Source: Pseudomonas sp. P7548 | Lineage (GTDB): Bacteria; Pseudomonadota; Gammaproteobacteria; Pseudomonadales; Pseudomonadaceae | Assembly: GCF_013386585.1 (NCBI RefSeq) | Contig: NZ_JACARO010000044.1 | Coordinates: forward strand, 1 to 49,062 | Direction of reading: 5' to 3' | DNA length: 49,062 nucleotides | The notes under the pieces: generated by a model | Database searches by the model: none | What the model saw: only the letters and a program-made list of their open reading frames with translations | What the model was told of the DNA's origin: nothing | In this document: positions 6,918-15,442 of the stretch, piece after piece | How positions within the stretch are numbered: position 1 is the stretch's first letter | Layout of the letters: every line of letters starts with the position of its first letter | Made by a program: the position numbers and the translations under genes

Positions 6918-8267
6918 ATGAGCAAGCCACGTCAACTCAAACTCGGAGCCATGGTCCACGGCGTCGGTCACGGCTGGGGCGAATGGCGCCACCCGCAGGC
7001 CCAACCCAATGCCAGTACCAACTTCGGCTTTTACAAGCAGCAGACCGAGCTGGCCGAAAGCGCCAAGTTCGACTTCGTGTTCATCGCCGACAGCCTGCAC
7101 ATCCACGCCAAATCCAGCCCGCACTACCTCAACCGTTTCGAGCCGCTGACCATCCTGTCGGCCCTGGCCGCGTTGACCACGAATATCGGCTTGGTCGCCA
7201 CGGTGACCGTCAGCTACACCGAGCCCTACCAGGTGGCGCGCCAGTTCGCGTCCCTGGACCACATCAGCGGCGGCCGTGCCGGGTGGAACGTGGTCACCTC
7301 CTGGCTCAGCGGCACCGCCGACAACTTCGGCAAGGCCGAGCACCCGCCGCACGCGGTGCGCTACCGCATCGCCAAGGAACACCTGAACGTGGTCAAGGGC
7401 CTGTGGGATTCCTGGGAAGATGACGCCTTCTCCTACAATAAACACAGCGGCGAATTTTTCGCCCCCGCCAAGTTGCACGCGCTCAAACACAAGGGCGAGT
7501 TTTTTTCGGTCAAGGGCCCGCTGAATATCGCGCGCTCTCGCCAGGGCCAGCCGGTGATCTTCCAGGCGGGCACCTCCGAAGACGGGCGCAACTTTGCCGC
7601 CGAACACTCCGACGCGATCTTTGTACACGTGGAGAGCATCGAAGAAGGCCTGGCCTACACCCAAGACCTCAAGCGCCGCGCCCAGGGTTTCGGGCGTGAC
7701 GCCGACAGCCTGTCGATCCTGCCGGGCATTCGCCCGATTGTCGGACGCGATGCAGCCGAGGTGGAAAGCCGTTATCAGCAGGCCGTGGATCTGGTGACCG
7801 TGGAGGATGCGATCGTCGCCCTGGGCCGCCCGTTCAATGACCACGATTTCAGCCAGTACCCGCTCGACGCGCCCTTCCCGGAACTCGGCGACCTGGGCGC
7901 CAACAGCCAGAAAGGCGGCTCCGACCGCATCAAGCAACTGGCCAAGGACGAAGGCCTGACCCTGCGCGAAGTGGCCTTGCGGTTCTCGCGGCCCAAGCGC
8001 GATTTTGTCGGCACCCCGGAGCAAGTCGCCGATGCGATCCAGACCTGGTTCGAGACCGGCGCCAGCGACGGGTTCATCATCAACTCAGTACTGCCCGATG
8101 GCTTGCAGTACTTCACCGAACTGGTGGTGCCGGTGCTGCAACAGCGCGGCCTGTTCCGTACGGAGTACAGCGGCCACACCTTGCGCGACAACCTGGGCCT
8201 GGACGTGCCGGTCAACCGCTACAGCGTTGCCAGCGAAGTGGAGACAGAGCAGGAGGCGCTGGCATGA
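6918..8267 (+). CDS. NtaA/DszA-family FMNH2-dependent monooxygenase
   Basis: A 449-residue LLM-class flavin monooxygenase of the NtaA/SnaA/DszA branch, which includes dibenzothiophene-sulfone and nitrilotriacetate monooxygenases. The family opening (KLGAMVHGVGHGWGEWRHP), the SGGRAGWNVVTSW segment near residue 120 and the RYRIAKEHLNVVKGLW segment are present. These enzymes use FMNH2 from a separate reductase to oxidise S- or N-containing substrates. Length is typical. Its stop overlaps the next start (ATGA, 8264-8267). Together with the preceding binding protein and the following redox genes it forms a five-gene operon, probably for desulfurisation of an organic sulfur compound. The substrate cannot be told from sequence. 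Confidence 0.87.
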   Translation: MSKPRQLKLGAMVHGVGHGWGEWRHPQAQPNASTNFGFYKQQTELAESAKFDFVFIADSLHIHAKSSPHYLNRFEPLTILSALAALTTNIGLVATVTVSYTEPYQVARQFASLDHISGGRAGWNVVTSWLSGTADNFGKAEHPPHAVRYRIAKEHLNVVKGLWDSWEDDAFSYNKHSGEFFAPAKLHALKHKGEFFSVKGPLNIARSRQGQPVIFQAGTSEDGRNFAAEHSDAIFVHVESIEEGLAYTQDLKRRAQGFGRDADSLSILPGIRPIVGRDAAEVESRYQQAVDLVTVEDAIVALGRPFNDHDFSQYPLDAPFPELGDLGANSQKGGSDRIKQLAKDEGLTLREVALRFSRPKRDFVGTPEQVADAIQTWFETGASDGFIINSVLPDGLQYFTELVVPVLQQRGLFRTEYSGHTLRDNLGLDVPVNRYSVASEVETEQEALA

Positions 8268-8947
8268 GCGAGTCCCTGAACCGTCAGTTGGCCGACCTGC
8301 ATGCCGAACGCGTGGCCACCTGGGCGCCGGCCGCCTTGCAGGTCAACATCGACCAGCGCCAGCGCCTGGTGAACGAAGCGCAGCCTGACGACTATGTGCA
8401 GGTCGGCGACGAGCTGGACCCGTTTGTGCTGCTCAACGTGGAAGGCGGCGAACTGAACCGTGAGCTGCTATTAGCCGACGGCCCGGCGGTGCTGATCTTT
8501 TTCCGCTTTGCCGGCTGCCCCGCGTGCAACCTCGCCCTGCCTTATTACGAGCGCCAACTCTATCCACGCCTGCGGGAATTGGGCGTGCCGTTGGTAGCCG
8601 TCAGCCCGCAGGTGCCGGAGCGTCTGGTGGAGATCAAGACCCGGCACACCCTGCGACTGCTGGTGGCCAGCGACCCGGACAACAACCTCGGGCGGCGCCT
8701 GGGCATTCTCTACAGCTTTGACGAGGCCTCGCGAAACGCGGCGTTGGCCAAGGGCAATCACATCGGTGACACCACCGGCACCGGGACGTGGGAATTGCCG
8801 CAACCGACCGTGGTGGTGATCGCCCGGGACGGCACCGTGGCGTTCGTGGAAGTCAGCCCGGACTGGCTGGTGCGCACGGAAGCCGAGCCGGTGTTGCAGG
8901 CGGTGGAACGCTTACTGGGCCAACAGCCCGTGCGCCTGGCCATCTGA
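8264..8947 (+). CDS. Peroxiredoxin-like AhpC/TSA-family protein
   Basis: A 227-residue thioredoxin-fold protein. The AhpC/TSA segment FFRFAGCPACNLALPYYER carries a CPAC pair (Cys85 and Cys88) at the position of the peroxidatic cysteine, followed by strand ELGVPLVAVSPQ. Pro84-type context is thioredoxin-like rather than the TxxC of typical peroxiredoxins, so it may act as a thiol oxidoreductase or peroxidase. A 60-residue N-terminal extension precedes the fold. It overlaps the monooxygenase by four bases. A role in protecting against, or handling, reactive sulfur or peroxide made by the flavin enzymes is inferred. Confidence 0.78.
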   Translation: MSESLNRQLADLHAERVATWAPAALQVNIDQRQRLVNEAQPDDYVQVGDELDPFVLLNVEGGELNRELLLADGPAVLIFFRFAGCPACNLALPYYERQLYPRLRELGVPLVAVSPQVPERLVEIKTRHTLRLLVASDPDNNLGRRLGILYSFDEASRNAALAKGNHIGDTTGTGTWELPQPTVVVIARDGTVAFVEVSPDWLVRTEAEPVLQAVERLLGQQPVRLAI

Positions 8948-8964
8948 ATAACCTCGCCCTCCCC

Positions 8965-9059
8965 TGTGGGAGCTGGCTTGCCTGCGATAGCAATGCATCA
9001 GTAACCAATGTGCCAACTGCAAGACCGCTATCGCAGGCAAGCCAGCTCCCACATTTTTT
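8965..9059. repeat. REPIN
   Basis: TGTGGGAGCTGGCTTGCCTG with inner CGATAGC and an inverted right arm GCTATCGCAGGCAAGCCAGC then TCCCACA. It lies between the genes ending at 8947 and starting at 9077. The T-run after it may terminate or attenuate the upstream operon. Confidence 0.8.
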
Positions 9060-9076
9060 GACCGAGTACATTCATC

Positions 9077-10255
9077 ATGACTTCATCGTCTCAACCGTCT
9101 CTTCGCTCCGTGGAAGTCGCCAATTTCGACGCCCTGCTCGACCGCCTCAGCGCCGAGCTGGCGAGCACCGCGCACCTGTATGACGAGAGCGGCGCCTTCC
9201 CCCACGCCAACTTCAAGTTGCTGCACGAACACGGCCTCGTCGCGCTTACCGTGCCCAAGGCCTTGGGCGGCGGCGGTGCCAGCCTGCCCCAGGCGCGCAA
9301 GGCCATCAGTGCGATTGCCAAGGGTGAACCCTCCACCGCGCTGATCCTGGTGATGCAGTACCTGCAACACACCCGCCTGCAAGACAGCAAGACCTGGCCT
9401 GCGCACCTGCGCCAGCAAGTGGCCGAGGACGCGGTGCGCAACGGCGCGCTGATCAACGCCCTGCGTGTCGAGCCCGACCTCGGCACCCCGGCCCGTGGCG
9501 GCCTGCCGGCGACCACGGCGCTACGCACGGCCGAAGGCTGGCGCATCAGCGGGCGCAAAATCTACTCCACCGGCAGCCACGGCCTGAGCTGGTTCAGCGT
9601 GTGGGCGCGCAGCGATGACCCGGACCCGCTGGTCGGCGCCTGGCTGGTGCCCAAGGACAGCCCCGGCGTAAGCATCATCGACACCTGGGATCACTTGGGC
9701 ATGCGCGCCACCTGCAGCCATGAAGTGGTGCTCGACAACGTGCTGGTGCCGCTGGACCACGCCGTCGGCGTCAGCCCCTGGAGTGCACCGTCGCCGGAGC
9801 TGGATGGCGAGGGTTTCCTGTGGATGTCGGTGCTGCTGTCATCGGTGTATGACGCCGTGGCCCAGGCTGCGCGCGACTGGCTGGTGAATTGGCTGGAAGA
9901 ACGCAAGCCATCCAACCTCGGTGCAGCCCTGTCGACCCTGCCGCGCTTCCAGGAGACCGTCGGCCATATCGACACCCTGCTGTTTGCCAACCGCAGCCTG
10001 CTCGACGCCGCTGCCGAAGGCCACACCTCGGCCGCCAACGCGGCGCAGTTGAAGTACCTGGTGACCCATAACGCCATCCGTGCCGTGGAACTGGCCATCG
10101 AGGCCTCGGGCAACCCCGGCCTGTCGCGCCATAGCCCGCTGCAACGGCATTACCGCGACGTGCTGTGCAGCCGCGTACACACCCCGCAGAACGACGCCGT
10201 GTTGCAAGGTGTCGGCAAAGCGGTGTTCGCCCAACGTGAGAAGGAACGCCCATGA
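9077..10255 (+). CDS. Acyl-CoA dehydrogenase-like flavoprotein (SfnB/DszC type)
   Basis: A 392-residue protein of the acyl-CoA dehydrogenase superfamily. The N-terminal helical domain with LLHEHGLVALTVPKALGG is followed by the beta domain (GWRISGRKIYSTGSHG near residue 155) and a C-terminal helical bundle. The members found in sulfur operons (SfnB, SfnC, DszC) are flavin-dependent oxygenases or desulfurisation enzymes rather than beta-oxidation enzymes, and the catalytic glutamate of true acyl-CoA dehydrogenases is not obvious. It overlaps the dehydrogenase at 10252 by ATGA. Function in sulfur compound oxidation is inferred from family and neighbours. Confidence 0.8.
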   Translation: MTSSSQPSLRSVEVANFDALLDRLSAELASTAHLYDESGAFPHANFKLLHEHGLVALTVPKALGGGGASLPQARKAISAIAKGEPSTALILVMQYLQHTRLQDSKTWPAHLRQQVAEDAVRNGALINALRVEPDLGTPARGGLPATTALRTAEGWRISGRKIYSTGSHGLSWFSVWARSDDPDPLVGAWLVPKDSPGVSIIDTWDHLGMRATCSHEVVLDNVLVPLDHAVGVSPWSAPSPELDGEGFLWMSVLLSSVYDAVAQAARDWLVNWLEERKPSNLGAALSTLPRFQETVGHIDTLLFANRSLLDAAAEGHTSAANAAQLKYLVTHNAIRAVELAIEASGNPGLSRHSPLQRHYRDVLCSRVHTPQNDAVLQGVGKAVFAQREKERP

Positions 10256-11199
10256 CCCAGGTGATTATTGCCAGCCAGCTGGACGAGGATTACAACGACG
10301 TGATCCGCCAGCGCCTCGCCGCGCACCACCCCCAGGCCCAGGTGATCGGTGTACCTGTGGGCGTGCCGAGCGACCTGCCGCCCCAGGCCAACATCCTCTT
10401 GCTGCGCCCGATCAACGTGCGCGGTTACAGCGCCCCAGACACCCCGCCACCGGGCTGGCCGTATGGCGCGGAGTGGGTGCACCTGGTGTCGTCGGGTATC
10501 GACTTCTACCCGCAGTGGCTGTTCAGCGGCCCGCCGGTGACCACCTCACGCGGCAGCGCCGCCGACAACCTCGCCGAGTTCGCCTTAGCGGCGATCTTTG
10601 CGGCGTCCAAGCATTTGCCGGACATCTGGGTGAAGAATGCACAGTGGAGTTTCACCCCGCTGCGTCCGCTCAAAGGCACCACGCTGGGCATCCTCGGCTT
10701 TGGTGCGATTGGCGAACGCCTGGCGCACAAGGCGCTGGCCTTGGGCATAAACGTCGTGGCGTTGCGTCAGAGCGCAGCGCCATTTGGCGTCGAGGGTGTG
10801 CAGGCGGCCAAGGACATCCACGACCTGTTCGCCCGTGCCGATCACCTGGTGCTGGCGGCACCGCTGACCGAGGCGACGCGGCATATCGTCGACCGTGATG
10901 TGCTCGGCAGCGCGAAGCCAGGGCTGCACCTGATCAACATCGCACGCGGCGGTCTGGTGGATCAGGAAGCATTGGTGGAGGCGCTGGACAATGGGCAGGT
11001 CGGCCTGGCGTCGCTGGACGTGACCGAGCCGGAACCCTTGCCGGACGGGCATCCGTTGTACACGCACCCGAGGGTGCGGTTGTCGCCCCACACATCAGCG
11101 ATTTCGACCCACAGCCGCCATGAGATTGCCGATGCGTTTTTGGCGAATCTGGAGCGGTATGTCGCGGGCCTCGAATTGGCCAACCTCGCCAACGGCTGA
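10252..11199 (+). CDS. D-2-hydroxyacid dehydrogenase family protein
   Basis: A 315-residue NAD(P)-dependent dehydrogenase of the D-isomer-specific 2-hydroxyacid family. The nucleotide-binding GFGAIG loop is at 149-154 in LGILGFGAIGERLAHKALA. The catalytic arginine sits in NIARGGLVD, the glutamate in DVTEPEPLP and the histidine in LSPHTS, so all three are intact. It would interconvert a 2-oxoacid and a D-2-hydroxyacid in the cytoplasm. It is the last gene of the plus-strand series and is translationally coupled to the flavoprotein gene. The substrate may be a 2-oxoacid left after sulfur removal, but that is inference. Confidence 0.85.
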   Translation: MTQVIIASQLDEDYNDVIRQRLAAHHPQAQVIGVPVGVPSDLPPQANILLLRPINVRGYSAPDTPPPGWPYGAEWVHLVSSGIDFYPQWLFSGPPVTTSRGSAADNLAEFALAAIFAASKHLPDIWVKNAQWSFTPLRPLKGTTLGILGFGAIGERLAHKALALGINVVALRQSAAPFGVEGVQAAKDIHDLFARADHLVLAAPLTEATRHIVDRDVLGSAKPGLHLINIARGGLVDQEALVEALDNGQVGLASLDVTEPEPLPDGHPLYTHPRVRLSPHTSAISTHSRHEIADAFLANLERYVAGLELANLANG

Positions 11200-11209
11200 C
11201 GCCGGCCTC

Positions 11210-12091
11210 TCAGCAGCCCTGCGCCAGTTGTTCGCGCAAAAACTCCACCAACGCCTGCACCGGCCGTGAACTCTGCCGGTGCTGGGGGTACACCGCCGAA
11301 AGGGTCAGGGCTTCGGGGGCGAAGTCGTCCAGGACCGTGACCAGGCGGCCATCCTTCAACGCGTCGCCGACGATAAAGGTGGGCAAGTACGTCACCCCCA
11401 GGCCAGCGATGGCCGTGTCGCGCAGCAAATCGCCGTTGTTCACGCGCATGCGCCCACTCACGTTCAACGCCTGCACCTTGCCCTTGAAACGCCACTGAAC
11501 CTGACGGCCATGGCCGTAAGGCAGGCAGTCGTGTTCACTGAGGTCTTCGGGTTTCTGCGGCGTGCCGCGCAAGGCCAGGTAAGCGGGGCTGGCGCAGTAC
11601 ACCCGCGGGATGCTGGCGATGCGGCGGGCGATCAGGGTGGAGTCTTCCAGGGTGCCGATGCGCAGCACCAGGTCATAGCCTTCGCCGATCAGGTCGACGG
11701 GACGGTCACTGAGGTCGACTTCCACCGACACCTGGGGATGGCGCTGCAGGAACAGCGGCAACAGGCAGCCCAAATGGGCCATGGCAAATGACAGCGGCGC
11801 ACTCAGGCGCAGGGTGCCGCGCGGCTCGCTGTTCTGGCCAGCGATGCCCTGCTCCACTTGCTCGACTTCACCGAGCAGGCGCAAGGCGGATTCGTAGTAA
11901 CTCTGGCCCAGTGGCGTGACGTCCAGGCGGCGGGTGGAACGGTTGAGCAGGCGCACGCCGAGGCGGTCTTCCAGCTGGATCAGGCGGCGGCTGACGAATT
12001 GCTTGGACAGGCCCAGTTGCTCGGCGGCGGCGGTGAAACTGCCGGATTCCATGACCTGGCAGAACAGGCGCATGTCTTCGAAGGGGTTCAT
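11210..12091 (-). CDS. LysR-family transcriptional regulator
   Basis: A 293-residue LysR regulator starting MNPFEDMRLF. The HTH (residues 15-60) reads TAAAEQLGLSKQFVSRRLIQ and is followed by LEDRLGVRLLNRSTRR, typical of the DsdC/AaeR-like branch. The start at 12091 has a GAAGCGACA site and fits the family; an in-frame extension to 12232 runs into a REP element and is rejected. It is convergent with the 2-hydroxyacid dehydrogenase gene, ten bases away. Its target may be the adjacent YcaC/amidohydrolase operon, transcribed in the same direction, but nothing in the sequence proves it. Confidence 0.87.
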   Translation of the reverse strand: MNPFEDMRLFCQVMESGSFTAAAEQLGLSKQFVSRRLIQLEDRLGVRLLNRSTRRLDVTPLGQSYYESALRLLGEVEQVEQGIAGQNSEPRGTLRLSAPLSFAMAHLGCLLPLFLQRHPQVSVEVDLSDRPVDLIGEGYDLVLRIGTLEDSTLIARRIASIPRVYCASPAYLALRGTPQKPEDLSEHDCLPYGHGRQVQWRFKGKVQALNVSGRMRVNNGDLLRDTAIAGLGVTYLPTFIVGDALKDGRLVTVLDDFAPEALTLSAVYPQHRQSSRPVQALVEFLREQLAQGC

Positions 12092-12155
12092 TGTCGCTTC
12101 TCGGTGGACATTTAGCGGCTTTATAGCCTGACAGTGGCCACACCACAAAACAAAA

Positions 12156-12246
12156 TGTGGGAGCTGGCTTGCCTGCGATGGCGGTGTATCAGGAGACATT
12201 GTTGTCGACTGACACTCCGCCATCGCGGGCAAGCCCGGCTCCCACA
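12156..12246. repeat. REPIN
   Basis: TGTGGGAGCTGGCTTGCCTG, inner CGATGGCGG, inverted CCGCCATCGCGGGCAAGCCC and GGCTCCCACA. It separates the LysR gene from the YcaC-like gene. Confidence 0.8.
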
Positions 12247-12273
12247 GGGTTCAGCAGAGTTCTTTAGAAACGG

Positions 12274-12888
12274 TTACTTGGTAAACGCCGAGTAGCTGTT
12301 CATCAGGTTACGGTAGTTCGGGATGCGCTGGGACAGCAGGTTGGCCAGGCCTTCCATGTCGTTGCGCCAGTCGATCTGCAGCTCGCAGGCCACCGAGAAC
12401 CAGTTCACCAGTTGCGCGCCGGCCGCACTCATCCGCGCCCAGGCGGCTTGCTGCACGGTTTCGTTGAAGGTGCCGGACGCGTCGGTGACCACGAACACCT
12501 CAAAGCCTTCAGCCAGCGCGCACAGGGTCGGGAACGCCACGCAGACGTCCGTCACCACGCCCGCGATGATGATCTGCTTGCGCCCGGTCGCCTTGACGGC
12601 CTTGACGAAGTCTTCGTTGTCCCACGCGTTGATTTGGCCAGGGCGTGGAATGTACGGCGCGTCCGGGAACATGTCCTTGAGTTCCGGCACCAGCGGGCCA
12701 TTGGGGCCGCTTTCAAAGCTGGTGGTGAGGATGGTCGGCAAGTTGAAGAACTTGGCCAGGTCCGCCAGGGCCAGCACGTTGTTCTTGAACTCGTTGGGCG
12801 AGAAGTCCTGCACCAGGGAGATCAGGCCAGTCTGGTGATCGACCAACAGCACGACGGCGTCATCTTTGTTCAAACGGTTGTAAGCCAT
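12274..12888 (-). CDS. YcaC-like isochorismatase-family hydrolase
   Basis: A 204-residue cysteine hydrolase of the isochorismatase superfamily, YcaC branch. Asp17 lies in LLVDHQTGL and the nucleophile Cys116 in GVVTDVCVAFP; length matches E. coli YcaC. The substrate of YcaC proteins is not established; relatives hydrolyse amides such as nicotinamide or carbamoyl groups. It is the third gene of an operon with the amidohydrolase (31 bases upstream) and the ABM-domain membrane protein. The start has a GGAGATAAC site. Confidence 0.87.
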   Translation of the reverse strand: MAYNRLNKDDAVVLLVDHQTGLISLVQDFSPNEFKNNVLALADLAKFFNLPTILTTSFESGPNGPLVPELKDMFPDAPYIPRPGQINAWDNEDFVKAVKATGRKQIIIAGVVTDVCVAFPTLCALAEGFEVFVVTDASGTFNETVQQAAWARMSAAGAQLVNWFSVACELQIDWRNDMEGLANLLSQRIPNYRNLMNSYSAFTK

Positions 12889-12919
12889 GGGGGTTATCTC
12901 CTAACGGGGGGTTGGGTAA

Positions 12920-14758
12920 TCAGAAGGCAAAACACGAGCAGCCGAACGCACCCCAGAAGCCCTGGAAGTCGCTGACCGGCACGCTGGAAAGACGCGCTTT
13001 TTCATGGCTGTGCACGTGCACGCCACACGGGCCGCTGCACTGGTGGACCTGCGCCTGCAACGCCGAACTCGGGCGCCAGTGCCCGGGCACCTTGACCACC
13101 GGCGACCAGTCCGGCAGCACCGGCACACGTGGCGGTGCGTACTCTTCGAAGTCTCCGGCGCCGTAGACCACCTTGCCGCCGACCACGGTGAGCACCGACT
13201 CGATCCATTTGATGGCCTCTTCATCGACGCTGAAGAAGTCCACCGACAGCGCGGTCACGTCCGCCAATTGGCCGACCTTGATCTGGCCTTTCTTGCCCTG
13301 CTCGGACGAGAACCAGGCGCTGCCGTGGGTAAACAGTTCCAACGCGGTGAGGCGCGGCAAGCCCTCGGCGTGCAGCGCCAGGCCGCTTACCGTGCGGCCG
13401 CTGACCATCCAGTACAGCGAGGTCCACGGGTTGTAGCTCGACACCCGCGTGGCATCGGTGCCCGCCCCTACCGGCACGCCTTCGGCGAGCATGCGCTGGA
13501 TCGGTGGCGTGGCTTCGGCGGCCTTGGCGCCGTAGCGCTCGACGAAGTATTCACCCTGAAACGCCATGCGGTCCTGGATCGCAATCCCGCCGCCGAGGGC
13601 ACGCACGCGCTCGATGTTTTTCGGGGTGATGGTTTCGGCGTGGTCGAAGAACCACGGCAGGCCGTTGAACGGGATGTCGCGGTTGACCTTCTCGAACACG
13701 TCGAGCATGCGCGAGATGGACTCGTCATAGGTGGCGTGCAGGCGGAACGGCCAGCGCTGTTCCACCAAGTGACGCACCACCGGCTCCAGTTCCTGCTCCA
13801 TGGTCAGCGGCAGGTCCGGGCGGGGTTCGAGGAAGTCTTCGAAGTCGGCGGCCGAGAACACCAGCATCTCGCCGGCGCCGTTGTGCCGCAGGTAGTCATC
13901 GCCCTGGTGCAGGGTGACGCTGCCGGTCCAGTTCTTGAAGTCGCTGAGTTCTTCCTTGGGCTTCTGGGTGAACAGGTTGTAGGCGATGCGCACCGTCAAC
14001 TGTTCGTCCTTGGCCAACTGCTCGATCACCGCGTAGTCGTCAGGGTAGTTCTGGAAACCGCCACCGGCGTCGATCGCACTGGTGAGGCCCAGGCGGTTGA
14101 GTTCACGCATGAACTGACGGGTCGAGTTGACCTGGTATTCCAGCGGCAATTTCGGGCCCTTGGCCAGGGTCGCATACAGGATCATCGCGTTGGGCCGCGC
14201 CACCAGCATGCCGGTGGGGTTGCCGTTACTGTCGCGCACGATCTCGCCGCCCGGTGGGTTGGGCGTGTCCTTGGTGTAGCCGGCCACGCGCAGGGCCGCG
14301 CGATTGAGCAAGGCGCGGTCGTACAGGTGCAGCACGAACACCGGGGTGTCGGGCGCGGCCTGGTTCAGTTCATCGAGGGTGGGCATGCGCTTTTCGGCGA
14401 ACTGGAATTCGTTCCAGCCGCCCACCACGCGCACCCATTGCGGGGTCGGCGTGCGATCCGCCTGGTCCTTGAGCATGCGCAGCGCATCGGCCAGGGATGG
14501 CACGCCTTCCCAGCGCAGTTCGAGGTTGTAGTTCAGCCCGCCACGGATCAGGTGCAGGTGGGAGTCGTTGAGGCCGGGGATCACGGTGCGGCCCTTGAGG
14601 TCGATGACCTGGGTGCCGCTGCCGCGCAGGGCCATGGCCTCGCCGTCGGTGCCCACGGCGACGAAACGCCCACCGCTGATGGCGACGGCGGTGGCACGCG
14701 GGTTTTCACGGTCCACGGTGTGGAACTGGCCATTGAACAGAATCAGATCGGCGTTCAT
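12920..14758 (-). CDS. YtcJ-like metal-dependent amidohydrolase
   Basis: A 612-residue member of the amidohydrolase superfamily, YtcJ/amidohydro_3 group. It opens MNADLILFNGQFHTVD, carries the metal-binding NDSHLHLIRGG near residue 64, a distal FDHAETI and the VGAGTDATRVSSYNP segment near residue 430, and ends with the beta-sandwich part (VGQLADVTALSVD). It probably hydrolyses an amide or ester in the cytoplasm. It overlaps the ABM-protein gene by four bases (14755-14758). A C-terminal extension of about 60 residues contains Cys and His clusters (HQCSGPCGVHVHSH) that could hold a metal. The substrate is unknown. Confidence 0.85.
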   Translation of the reverse strand: MNADLILFNGQFHTVDRENPRATAVAISGGRFVAVGTDGEAMALRGSGTQVIDLKGRTVIPGLNDSHLHLIRGGLNYNLELRWEGVPSLADALRMLKDQADRTPTPQWVRVVGGWNEFQFAEKRMPTLDELNQAAPDTPVFVLHLYDRALLNRAALRVAGYTKDTPNPPGGEIVRDSNGNPTGMLVARPNAMILYATLAKGPKLPLEYQVNSTRQFMRELNRLGLTSAIDAGGGFQNYPDDYAVIEQLAKDEQLTVRIAYNLFTQKPKEELSDFKNWTGSVTLHQGDDYLRHNGAGEMLVFSAADFEDFLEPRPDLPLTMEQELEPVVRHLVEQRWPFRLHATYDESISRMLDVFEKVNRDIPFNGLPWFFDHAETITPKNIERVRALGGGIAIQDRMAFQGEYFVERYGAKAAEATPPIQRMLAEGVPVGAGTDATRVSSYNPWTSLYWMVSGRTVSGLALHAEGLPRLTALELFTHGSAWFSSEQGKKGQIKVGQLADVTALSVDFFSVDEEAIKWIESVLTVVGGKVVYGAGDFEEYAPPRVPVLPDWSPVVKVPGHWRPSSALQAQVHQCSGPCGVHVHSHEKARLSSVPVSDFQGFWGAFGCSCFAF

Positions 14759-15345
14759 AGGGTTTCCTTTACAGAGGCTTCAAGCCAGGGAGCGAACAGG
14801 CGGGTAGCCGCCGGCATCAGCAGGTAGACCACCAGCAACACGATGGTCAGGGTCACCAGGAAGGTGGCGACCACGTAGTTGGAGAGAAAGGGATGCAGGT
14901 GCAGGACCGGGCCCCACACCAGCGGCACCAGCAGGGTCAGCGGCAGGATCACGAACAGGGTGACCACCGCCTGCTTCCAGCGTGGCGGCTTGGCGGCGCT
15001 GTCGGCCAGGGGCGAGAACCAGAACTCGTTGACGCCGCCGACTTCGGTCTTGTCGCCGTCGGCCAGCATGGGTGCGGCTTCGGCGATCAGGTCGTTGCGT
15101 TCGGGGGAGTCGAGCCAGCGCTCCAGCGCGTCGGTGGAGCGGTAGCGCAATACACAGGTGAACAGCGCCAGGCCGTTCTGTTGACTGCGCACGACGTCCA
15201 CCCCGAGGTGGCCGGGGCGCTCACCGGCGATGCGCACGATGCGCCGCAGCCAGGCTTCGTAGTCGGCCTCGCGGCCTTGCTTGATGAGGTGTTTGACGAC
15301 CAGGGTGACGACTTCGTCGGGCCCTGTCTCTGGTGCTGGGTCCAT
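14755..15345 (-). CDS. ABM-domain protein with C-terminal membrane anchor
   Basis: A 196-residue protein. Residues 10-110 form an antibiotic-biosynthesis-monooxygenase (ABM) ferredoxin-like domain (EVVTLVVKHLIKQGREADYE and later ALFTCVLRYRSTDALERWL). Residues 130-185 contain two hydrophobic helices (AVVTLFVILPLTLLVPLVW and VVATFLVTLTIVLLVVYLL). Small ABM proteins oxidise or bind aromatic compounds without a cofactor; the membrane-anchored form is widespread but not characterised as far as I know. It is first in the operon with the amidohydrolase and YcaC-like genes. The start has a GGGGAGC site. Confidence 0.78.
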   Translation of the reverse strand: MDPAPETGPDEVVTLVVKHLIKQGREADYEAWLRRIVRIAGERPGHLGVDVVRSQQNGLALFTCVLRYRSTDALERWLDSPERNDLIAEAAPMLADGDKTEVGGVNEFWFSPLADSAAKPPRWKQAVVTLFVILPLTLLVPLVWGPVLHLHPFLSNYVVATFLVTLTIVLLVVYLLMPAATRLFAPWLEASVKETL

Positions 15346-15442
15346 GGTGCTCCCCTCTGCCTTGAAAGATCAGCGATGAGGGGAGTGTGCCGTGGGTGGG
15401 GGTGATGAAAATTGGATGTACGTGCTGTTTGATCGCCGCTCG

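Noticed and set aside
12920..14827. A 607-codon plus-strand open frame over the amidohydrolase gene
   Set aside because: It has unusual composition (many His, Gln, Gly), no ribosome-binding site and no family features; it is a GC-rich shadow of a clear amidohydrolase.
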